This document shows, piece by piece, positions 36,801 through 49,000 of a DNA stretch of 64,000 nt (the first letter of the stretch is position 1; each line of letters begins with the position of its first letter). The notes under the pieces are model-generated. The model had not been told where the DNA came from, made no database searches, and was given only the letters and a program-made list of their open reading frames with translations. Origin of the DNA: Paralvinella palmiformis (lineage: Eukaryota; Annelida; Polychaeta; Terebellida; Alvinellidae); contig JAODUP010000275.1 in assembly GCA_025642065.1 (NCBI GenBank), positions 1 through 64,000 on the forward strand. Reading direction: 5' to 3'. The translations under genes were made by a program, and so were the position numbers.

Positions 36801-39800
36801 ATCAAGCACCTGCAGGGTGTCCATTCTTAGAATCATATTCGGCATCTCATTGAAGAAATTCTGTGCCAAGAAGAGTTCCTTGAGGCGTCCAGCGCATTCC
36901 TCTGGTAAAGTGTTCAGCTTTGTCTGGTTAAGATCCAGTGTGTCGAGGGCGGGCATCTCAAACAGCACCTGGGGGATGTGCTCCGACTGGATCTGCCCCT
37001 TTCGTAAGAGCTCCTCACGGTATGCATCCACCATTCCACAGAAGCTACGGAAGTTAATCGCCAGAACCTTCAGTTTAGGCAGTTCACGGAGAGTTTCAGG
37101 TAGGTTCTCAATGACGTTCCCCCAGAGTAGGATCTCTTCCAGGTTCTGACATAGTGCTATCTCTGGCGGTAACGTGATGATGCTTGTCTGCTGTGCGTTA
37201 AGGTGCTGCAATTGATCCAGATTACTGATGTCTGGCACAAGCATGTTGATCTTGTTCCGGCTGATGTCCAGAACCTTCAGTTTGCGGCACATCCACACGA
37301 CGGGTGGAATGAAGGGCAGATTGCATTCAGCCAAGATGAGTATGTCCAGGTTTGGTAGGCTTGCCAACTCTTTGGGCAAACCTGTGAAGTCCTGCGAGTG
37401 TGCACTTCGGATTCCATTACGGCTCAGATCCAGATGAACTAGTGTAGTGAGCTTTTTTATTTCTGGTGGAATGATCCTCAGATTGTTACCAGAGAGGTCA
37501 AGCTCACCGACATCCTCACCTGAAGGAAAGAAACACAGGTATTTGTCTTGTGGCTAAAAACTAGGCAAGTTGAATTTTTAACTTTTGTAGGTCATTTGAA
37601 AAATGTATGTACAGTTCACTAAGTGTCCACATAAACTTGGAAATTGTGTTGTGTTGATCACCAAGGTGGTTGCATCACTCTCAGTGTTACTTTGTAAGTG
37701 TTTGCGTTCAGAGATAAAACCTGTTTATGCTATGAAATATGGTGGACCTGTGTTAGCATAATTTAGGACCAGAATGCAAGACAACGTTGGTGCAATTAGT
37801 GGGATACTACATATATAGCTGGGATAACGTTCTTAGCTTCAACAAAGGGGGCCTGCCCCCTGACCAGATCTAAGTCCCAAATATGATGATTTCAGAGACT
37901 ACACTCAACAGTATTAGCTCTAAAAGAAAGAGGAATATTTTTGTATTGCCACTGTCTAGTACTGAATCCACATAGGAACATTTGGCCTACTGAACCAATA
38001 ACACCTGATTAATGACCATCAGTTGTCTGAACAAGCCCTTAACTCCCACTTGTTTTGTGGTTCACTTTAAACCCATAAACTTACGATTAAACAGAGATCC
38101 TCCGATAGTGGTGATCCCTTGACCTGACATGTTGACGGATTTCAGTCCCGTTTGCTCGATGTCGGCCGATCTTATGCGCACTCTGCGGCTCGTCATGCTG
38201 CTGGATCCTCGGCTACTCATACCACCGTCGGACTTGCTGCTGGATTGGCGTGTTTTGGTCGGAGATTTTGATCTGTAAAATGTAAATATCCGTAAAACAG
38301 ACGCAGCCCATTGCTCGACGACTAATGGTCGGTGGTCTTTAACTAAGGATTAAAGATGATTATTTGAAAGTATTGCCAATTAATTTGTAATAAATACGTA
38401 GAAGACAGATAATAGATATTAGGAAAGTGAACATGACTCCGTACAAGGTCAGTCATTTGGTGCATCTTGTTAACCATTTACATGTGCTGAATCAGTTACA
38501 TGCCGACTATCATATGATGAATCAATTACATGTTGATTGTAATGGTATGTTTTAGGCTGGTGCATAATGTTAGATTAGAGCATGGTATTGTCGACTCATC
38601 AGTACTGCCGTTGTACGCCTACAGGTTGGTCGTTTCGTGTCAATCATTCGTATTGTGTTTACCATGGTTACCTGGCACTGGATGTCCTGGGACCTGGCGA
38701 CTTGGACTTCTTTCCCGAGGACTTACGACTTGTGGCCGACTTGGCCCCCGATGATGCCTGACTGGTGCGCCCCCTCCTGGGCGAGGGCGAGCCATGTTTT
38801 GTCGCTCGTGCGGACATGGCTTTTTTTATGAGCTGAAGTGGAACGATGGTTAGACATGCAGTTAGTTGGTTATATTGCCTAAAATGTTAGGTGACAGCTG
38901 AACTAATGATATAGCTAGGATAGACAGACAGACAGGCACGCACATGCATTTGCAGATACAGAGTGAAAGAGATTGTTTTTTAAAAGCTGTGCTGAAGATG
39001 TATATTATATACCTTATCTAACCTGGTGTGCACGTTTACTGTTAACAGGGCATATAATCACATCATATACATCAAACAATGAATACATGTATACTATATA
39101 GCTAACTTGTTAAGAACGCCATGTTAAGTCAGCTAGCCTACCATGATATAACGTTTTATGACCATACCCAAATAATGCTGTTTATGATATTGGATCATAA
39201 ACTTAAACTCAAATGTCTAATGCTAATTTCACGGAATACCTTCAGATAATCCTCATTGCCCTGGTCATCCATTGTTGGTAGTATTATACTTAATCCAGAT
39301 TATATTTGTTTAGTGACCAAACTGACAGGACTAGATGTCAGACATGCGTTCTACCGGGTAGATTAGGCGTTAATAAGACAACTTGATTGGAAGCTACACG
39401 TACACACTCGTAGAAGCTCGGCTCATCACTCAGACCAGACACTGTGTCGGGTAGACACTTGTGTGGTGTCATAGTAATTTCGTATACACCTGGCTGTTAG
39501 GTGTATTAACACCGTGGCTAGCTATTGATTGGGGTCGTTAAGCCTGTATAGCTCACGTTATTAAAGCTATCTGATCAACACGGTGTGTGTGTGTGTGTGT
39601 GTGGTGCGTGTATGTGTGTGTAGACTGTATTGGTATCGTGTTGGCAGCATGTCAAGTAATAATGTGCTAAATTGTGTGTTGGTGATTTTATCAGATTAAA
39701 ACCTGTTTTATGTGCAGTTTTTAAAATCAAATTTAAACAAATAATATCAGATTTAAACTTGAAAATAATCAAAATTATGGGATGTGTGACAACAAGAACT

Positions 39801-41949
39801 GGACATCTCTCTGCTTCTCTCATAATAAAATCCTATTTATATAACATACCCCCCCCCAAGGTGTTTTACTTTGACTGGTCTTCAAGAAAAACTGGTTAAT
39901 TATCATATGATTGTTGTCATTGTTGGTGATAATAAAGATGAAGAAGGTGATGTCAGTGATGTCATGGTTGTGTGATTGAAGTTAGCCGTGAGCCGTCCGA
40001 CCAGAACTCGGTGAAGAAGCAATTAAATTTTTTAGATTCACAACCGTGTTCATTTTTTTAATATAAAGCCAGTACCCGATCAGTCTAAGGATTTTATCTA
40101 AATATCTTAGTTTCCTTTACTAACCGATGATTGTCTTATAGAATGTGATGGGATTGTGAGATCAGGCCTATTCCGTATTCGTCTGTAGGTTTGCAGTTTT
40201 CCATACTTCCGTTGAATCTCGTGCATTGCTAACTGTAGAGTGTTGTGTTAGACAGCGTGCCATGTATGACTTCTATCCCAACTTGATATGTCTTGAATAC
40301 GTCATTAACTCGTTGGTGCCATGCTTCGGTAATCATTGATAATGTATATTGCTGATTAAAGGATCATCTGTCTGTCTCTCTCTGTGTGGGGGGGGGCTGT
40401 AGCAGTTTATAAATCAGCATTTCCAGATGATCTGTAACTAGATAAGTGTTGACCCATCCATCCCCTACCTAGAACAGGTATGTACAGGTGTATGATTACA
40501 TAAAATCAATTGGACAGGCACCAATTGGTTTATTTAGGTTTAAGCAGATAATTTCCCATTCCCACACTTATTTTCAGATTAACTGACCTTTAAGAGCTAA
40601 CAATCCTTAAAACTGTTAATGACGTATAAAAATGGATATCGTTTAATATGAAATGCATAAAATAGGGAATCTGTTGATTAGTTTCGGAAAAAGATACATT
40701 TCTTTGTGGAATATTGTATGTGTTTTACGGTTATTTCTGTCCACTTGGTAGGCTAAATGGCTTATTAGCGGTTTCCAGACGTAATAGAATGAAGTGAAAG
40801 ATGAAACACTATTCAAATATAACCTGTCAGATTTGAACACCAATGCTAAACGTCTGCCAAACCACGCTATCGTTTTGACCATGCACATTCCCAGAACCTT
40901 AAATGGAACATCTACTTGTGTTAGTCTACAACCACTATATCTTGGCTTATATAGTAATTTACATATATAAATTGGTTTCACATAATTGATAATCATTCAA
41001 TCGAAAGTTAAGTTGGTTTTGTAAGATTTGATTGGGGGGGGGGGCTTTTCTCACGGTAGAGTTTTGAATATATGGGAATATTTATTTTAAAAATTACTCT
41101 CTCATTGGTTATCTCTGCGGTGAATTCTTAACTAAGGTGTCTAGCATACACCAATGTCACTTTTGTAGGTCGTAGAAAACTCTATCTATATGCCTGGCAT
41201 TCTCATTAAACTCCAACCAACGAAACTGATGTTATGTTTACTCAACCATAAATAAACACCTGATTGAATTATTACGGAATGTGGCCCTCTATAGTTAGCA
41301 ACCAATAACTGTCAACAGTATACTCTATGGGCAGTTGATTATTCGGTTGGATTGTGCGGAGGCACATTTCACCGTCATTTTGAGCCCGGATCATGGCATG
41401 GCTCAGTCCTTAAGTTGATAGCGCCAGGTTTATAACATAAATTGACAGAAATAATAAAACTTAGTATTGAGCCATGACCTGTTCTGTTTCCGCAAAAATT
41501 GTGAGCTTTATGTTTTATCAGATATTTATGTGTTTTCACTGAATCACACGAGCCGATGTTTTTATAGGGACAAAGCGTCGTACGTAAAAAGCGATCAGAT
41601 CTCATTCTTACCTGGCACGGTACGGGAACACCTGAAAACACACACAAGGATCTCGTGTTTTTGTTCGCCTTTGTAAGGTCCGATGTTAGGTATTCCCGGA
41701 TTTAAAAACGCCTGGATACATGTTGGCTTAGATCTACACCAGTCTGTTTGTTATATAGAGAAGCTATCTCATCTATCTATCCACATGTTACGGCGTTAGA
41801 TCTATCCTCCGTGTGAGATCAGTCAGTACAGTGATTTAGTGGGCTGGTTTACGTTGTCTAGCCGTTGCTAAGATCTTAACAGATTTTGTTTATCCTGTGG
41901 TTTTAGAAAGTGTGCCCGACCAATGAGAGTACTGGTCGCTCGCTAGCTA

Positions 41950-42012
<63 letters not shown>

Positions 42013-45000
42013 GCTAACAAGCTGTGAACTATTTAACGTTGATCAATAACAATCTGATGGCTAAGTGGTCACTTGGTGTAGTTGGGTTGAAGTTTTCACT
42101 TCAGATCTATTATTTGCTCTGGTGTTTAATTGTTGTTGTCTAATTAGGTTTTTATTGCTATGACTTTATTAGCTACCTGTGTAGCTTCAGGTGCAGGTGT
42201 GTTTGTTGTTGTTAACAGTTTGACTTATTAATATTTTAGCTGATTCTTGATATAATAGTACTAATGATGATGGTGATGATGATACAATTCTGTATCATGT
42301 AGTCATAAATTATATAATTTTGATTAAACAGTTGTACTATAAGTACAGTTTAAGACATTGAGTAGATAATGATGATTGATGTTTTACGGCCATTTTTGTC
42401 CACATGGTAGGCTAAATGGGCTGAACTATCTCCAACGGTATGCTCCCTTGGGAGTTGAGATATGTGCTGGGTGGAAACAGGACTGAGTCAGGGATAATAA
42501 TATTGTAAATAATATTGTAAAGCGCCTTAGAGCAGCTTGTAGCTGAATAGGGTGCTATATAAATATCACATATTATTACACCTTTCAGATATGCCCACGC
42601 CGAGATTCAAACACAGGTGGTAGTGATCTGTCGTCCAACACACATTGAGTAGATAAACACATTTAGCAAGTTACAAATGATTGTATTCAATCTACAGACA
42701 AATCGCCATACAAACGTATATGGTTTTCTCTACTCTCCTGTGTTTCAACACAGGTAATTGTTGTAAAGTTATTGTTTATTTTCTTGAACTTATGGAAAGG
42801 TGACGCCCTCTCTCGTGTACGTGTGTGCGTGTGTGTGTGCGTGTGTGTGTTCCCCTGCTTATTATCATTGGTATTGATCTTTTATCGATTAGTTTGGTAG
42901 GTGGACCAAAGTTTTGTTAAGGTAATTATTGGAGTCTGTTGATACGTAAGTCATAAAATAAACAGAACGCGTGTTGACACGTGAACTGGCTGTTTGAAGA
43001 CTTCTGACAAAATCAATATTCGAATGACTGACAGACGTTTTTATGTACGGCCACACATGACACAAATATAGATATGGATAGAATGTAGATGGACAGATAG
43101 AGAGGCAAATATGTAGATGTTGTATGGATTGATCCTTCCTTCCCGTGCACACAAAGTGTCAAAGACTAATTCAAACAGCCTCAGAAATTTGACACAATTT
43201 ACAGATCAGACATATTTGTCACGTGAACACATTACGTTCTTACACTTTTGCGGGTGGTAAATACAAACTACTGCTCCATTAACATGTCACCTGTTACTGG
43301 TTGAAATGTTTTGTGACAACTGAAGAGTTCTAAACTCATTAACTATTCTTCTAGATTTTCACATGTCATTGATCTGTGGACCTATTTGTTGGTTTATTTT
43401 AGTTCTCAAGGATTACTATTCGTCTTTATATTATTTGTTTGGATGACGTGAAATTAATGGTCCAGTACTGCCACGGCTTGAAAATTGCTCAACCGATTGA
43501 CCTTCATCGGGACTTGAGGGTCATTCTGATGGCTCAGCTTTTAGAGCAGTGCGCTGCGAACCTCCTAGTTGTCCGGTCAAATCCGGCTCATGCCTGTGTT
43601 TATGGGTTTTCTTTCTGTTGGCAGTACGTCCACGGTGTGACTAGCACCAAGACTAAGCAGCTCAACTCATCTGACCCGAGCCATGTTTGGAACCTATGCA
43701 CTAAAAGTCGATGTGTAGTAAGGGATTTCATGCATGAGGGCATGACATCCGGTTTTTCTCATCTGATGGACATATATGTTCATTGTGCAGGATGTTGTAT
43801 TTGTGCCTTGGTCAGTTTGTGTTCAATGTGTAGTCCACTGGATTAGTTAACGTATCTGAACAGTTGATGTTGATTCTTTCATGTACAATAGGGAACCTCC
43901 ATAGTCTAACTGATAGAGTGGTTTTTCACAGAACTCGGCCACATGAGTTCAAATTTCGTTGTGGGCATGTCTGAAAGGTGTTTCATCATTGACTTCACCT
44001 CATTACCTGTGGATGTCACTCAGCCTATGTAGCTTACCTTGTGTACAAAAATGGATGTAAAACATCAAAATCCATCCATCTCAGATAATATATGTGGGTT
44101 ATGATTTGAAACGTTTCAGGCTTTCCTTCGACAGACGGTATTGTAATACCATTTATTCGGATCCTGGGTCTAGCCAATGAGGAGATCACTTATTTTGATA
44201 ACATTACCTTGTTAGAACCAGTACTTGAATATGTTCATAGTTACTTACCTCAGGACTAGAATTTTGACACAAATCCATAAGTTGATTTGTGCAAATTTCT
44301 GTTGTGCAAATCATAGTTAGTATGTGCAGCATTCACTGAATATTCAGAATAAACTGCTAAAACTGGAAACATAATGAATCCATTTATTTTTTAAATTGAA
44401 TATGAAAATTGTAAGTACTTATTCTGATTGAATATTTAATGGTGTGTAATGGTCCAGTGAAATTTAACTTGCAATTGACATTGGCCATGTGGGTTTTGTG
44501 GAATCTGTTTACCACAAAGTTTGCACAGTTCACACAAATATCATGCCCGAACAAATTTCATCTTTTTGCCATATATTAGTAAATACTATGTGTATTTATT
44601 GAAGATTAACTTCATAATCCACAAACAATGAAGCACTTGCAGACATCACCACTGTTACATCATTCAACAGGTCTTGATTTCCTCTTGTGTGATGCAGTCA
44701 TTCACTTTGCTGAAAATAATATGGGGGTGGGAGAATTCCAAGACAGTTAAACAGCAACATATTCAAAAAAAACTTCTATTAGAGATCAGTTGAGTATGAT
44801 ACATTTAGTTTAGTTTATAGTTTTTTGACACCCTTGTAATTACAATTTGATTCTCGCAAAATGTATTTGTGAGAATCAACCTTGATTCTTGTAAATTCTC
44901 GCAAAATTATATCTCTGTGCCTGAAGCTGTTATATTTAAGAGAGTATTTGTTGACATAGCTTATAGTTGGAGAGAAAGTACATCGGTTATGCATGTACTA

Positions 45001-46028
45001 CACTAAAGGGGCGCCTCTGTGGTCTAGTGGTAGCATGTTGGCGTAGGCATATCTGAAGGTTCTTTCATGTTTGACTTCTTCATTACCTTTCAAGGTCGTT
45101 CGTTCCATTTAGCCTACCTTGTGCACAAAAATAGCCATAAAACATCAATCATCATGTACTACATCAATTTCCAGGCATCTTCATGTTCTAATTGGTAGTG
45201 CAGTTTGCTACTGATGTCTATTGCCTGGGTTCAAACCCCCACAGGGCCATGTTTGGAGGGTGTTTCATCTGTCACCATTTAGCTTAACATGTGCTCAAAA
45301 GTGGCTGTAATTTCATATTTCGCTACTTCACCCTCTCCTAATAACACTTATCAATGATGGTATAATGTTGGAATTGGTTTTCCATTACTTGAATTGAATT
45401 GGAGTAGTTATTTTTTCAATGTTATATACTTATGTTCCTCTTGCATACCAGATGTCACATAGCCAATAGGTCAGTAATTTAGTGAAGGTTTTCTTAATCA
45501 GGAATTTTGGTATCTTGTTGTGAGGTTGTACATGAGACATGATTTGATTATGCCATGAACCAGATCACTTCTAGCAGATAATGAGTATTGGTAATAGATC
45601 TCATGTGGACAAGTAATATTGCTATATCCAGAATCTGGGATTGTTTACTTGTACACACAGAATGATTAATAAAAAATACAGCTGGTGTGTTTTTTGTGAA
45701 TGATTCAAGTTTCAAGATGGGAAGATCTCGTCTGTTTTAAATTTGATAATGTGATAGGTCATTTAATGAAGCAATGTTTTGAGATATTTATTGTGTATTT
45801 AGAGTTTTGCTTGTTAGTTAAGAATCCATGTGATGCAATTTTATTATATCACTTTTGAATTATCATCCAGTAATTAATTCACAATAGTTTGGTCTTCTAG
45901 TTCTATATGTTGCTTGATTATGTGAATATTTCCTCAAAAAATGCTCAATATTAACTTGTTTGAATAATCATGCCTTCCCCATTTCTGCTAAATGGAATGA
46001 CTCAAAGCCCCTTATTATTGTTGTTATA

Positions 46029-46070
<42 letters not shown>

Positions 46071-49000
46071 TTATATGTTTCAGTTCTTCTTGATGTTGTT
46101 AATCCTGCTGACTGGAAATTACAACTTCTTTAACATAATGACAATATCACTGTCACTGTGTCTTGTTGATGACAACTTTATCCGCAAGTTGATTGGACAG
46201 AAACAGATTGGTGAGTAACGTTCTTGGATGGGTATAGTTAGATGTTTAGTCCAAGGGGACAGTTTTTGTTGCAGTATTTCAGTGTTCCCAACACATCCTG
46301 GAAAGCTTGGAAAATAACAAATTCATTTTCCAGGTCATGGAAATGTTGTTGAAAAAAAACAGCCTGTGAAAAAATCAACTTAAAGGGGAAAGGGGAGCTT
46401 TATTGATATGTAATGAACTACAAGCTCCAATAGCAATAAGAATTTTCGCTCACAAAGAAAGGTCACCAACAACAACATCAGTAAGCGCACAGACATAAAA
46501 AGTTACCAACAACAATATTAGCACTGTGAATAAATATATTGCCTGGAGAAGAAAACTTCGATTGTAGAAGAAAAAAAACTACCATTACATAGTCTTGATG
46601 TTGTATGTTAGTTGAAATTTAAATAAAAGTGGGTGAATCAGACAGTTAGAAAGGTGAGGAGGAGGCTGTACCATAAAAATGTCAATAATACTTTTACATT
46701 GAATAAACATATATCATGATTTATTACCTTTAAATCTTGTATTTTTTGTCCTGGAAAATGGTAATTTTGTCCTGTAAAATAATGTTTCCTTGGCTGTGGG
46801 ATCCGTGTATTGCGTTTCTCTGCCTCATCTGTTTTCTATATTTGACTTTGGGTAAAGACTTCCAGACAACTGACATGGTTTTCTCCACCGAACATGTCTC
46901 TGTGGGGAAGCTATAAATTACAGACCATATGCGTCTCCCTCATTTGAGGTTGCTAGCCACGATAAAAACTGCCATTTCGGCCATTATTATTATAGACTTT
47001 TGAGTTTCTGTTTTCATCTAACCAAGATACTCTGTCTTATCTCCTAAACCAAGTTACAATTAATGGATATATTATTTACAAGTGGTTTCTCAAATGAATT
47101 ATTACCCCAGTTTTACTTACACAAGAGTTATGTCTTGACTTTCTTTAGGCGACAATGAAGAAGCCAAACACTATCCCTTGATTGGTCCACTGTGGCGTCC
47201 AATCAAATGGGCGCTGAACATCCTTGTCTATGGTGCAATCATCTACTGGACAGTGAAGCTCTTTTCTTTGAGGATATCGAAAAAGCCATGGCATATCACG
47301 TCAAATACTGGTATTGAAGCAGACTATTTGTATTTCTGTTATATAATATTATGTAGATAACGACTGTAAAGCATCGAGTGATGACAATGTAGTCCGTTAT
47401 CAAGTTGTTGTTTGTTACAGTGTTTAAACGCCGAGATCTTGATGTCTTCCTCGAGAATATTATGCCAGTCACTATATGGATGGGTGTAATATCACTAAGT
47501 TGGGAGATGGTTAAGGCAGTACTTAGGTTAGTGTGTGTGTCTGTGTGTTAGGCTATTAATGTGGTATTTTACAATAACATGCATCCTAGCAGTAGACGAC
47601 CAATGACAAAATGAAGCTCTTGTTAGGTATTATCTCCATAATTAATACCTATAATTATTTAGGCCACGTATTGAGATATAATTATAATTTAATGAGATGG
47701 TCTAAGACTTGCTATATCTGCACTACACCCATAGTTAGTCTGGTATTTACTCACATACACCATCCTCCCCCCCCCCCCTCCCTCCCACACACACACACAC
47801 ACACACACACACATGCCTGACTTGTGTCTGCTGACCACGCTTGATAGACTAGTCTTGACCATTCCCCATCAGATACATATGTCATCATTAAACATGTGTT
47901 TCTGATTTCGGTATTTTCAGATCAGTTGCCTTCGAGAGAACATTGTTCAAGAAGCTGGTAAACCTTATTGGATGTTTACTGTTTGGAGGGATTGCCTTCT
48001 GGATGTTTGCAGTCAGTTTGGTAAGCTTTCATAGGATGACACCATGACAGCAACCATAGTTAACGGAGCCAGGATAATTGTAATTAAATACGCTGATAAC
48101 GATTTCTGTTTTGGTTTTGAATGTATGGAAATAGACTGGCAGTTATCAAAAACTGATAAATAGATAACAATGATGGTAGAGTTGTTGTATTTCGAATTGT
48201 GCTTCTGTAGTGCAGTCACTGGCACAGTGCTGTCAGTGCATACCTCCAAAGTTGTGGGATATAATCCAAACATTGGCTCTATGCGGTCAGTGTTTCATCC
48301 TTCACACGATCATCTCATTTCCCTAAGCAGTAGGGGGAACCTCTGTGGTCTAGCGGTAGCATGTTAGACCACAGATCACTACCACCCATGTTCAAATCTC
48401 GGTGGGGGCATATCTGAAGGTTGTTTCATCTTTCACTTTACTTCATTACCTTTGGAGGTCGCTCGACCCATTTAGCCTACCATGTGCACAAAAGTGGCTG
48501 TAAAACATCAATGATCATCATCATCCCTAAGCAGTAGTGCACCTTCCGCCATATGTGAGACCAGTACTGCGTATACACAAAATAATCAGCCAATCATTTC
48601 ACATTGGCTGATGGCAGTTTTGATGCATTTCATTGAATACATATTTTGTTGAATACAACAGTCTGGTTATTTTCTTTAACAGTTAAGGTTTTAAGTATGT
48701 GCCGTCTGAGGTTAGGCTTAATATAATTTCAGCCTCACCACTGAGTTTTCTTATGTGTCAGAAAGCATTAGTATGATAAAGGCATTTGTTATTAAAATAT
48801 AATAGTATGATCACCAGCCAATCCCCATTGTAAGAGGGGAAAATGGTTGTAAAATGGATTCCTGTTGTTGTTCTTGTTGTTGTGTTATGATTGCTTGTAT
48901 TTGTATCTTAATGGCAATTACTGAAGGAAGAAATATTTTTCTTTGTGACATTACTATTTAAAAACTTTAGACAGGCTCTGGATGGAAAAACTGAAGTTGT

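Noticed and set aside
34666..37437. Several plus-strand open frames (60-124 codons) across 34666-37437
   Set aside because: They are shadows of the long minus-strand MFHAS1-like exon; no domains and no splice support.
43439..43846. 135-codon plus-strand open frame
   Set aside because: Covers a tRNA-like SINE head; no domain, composition not protein-like.
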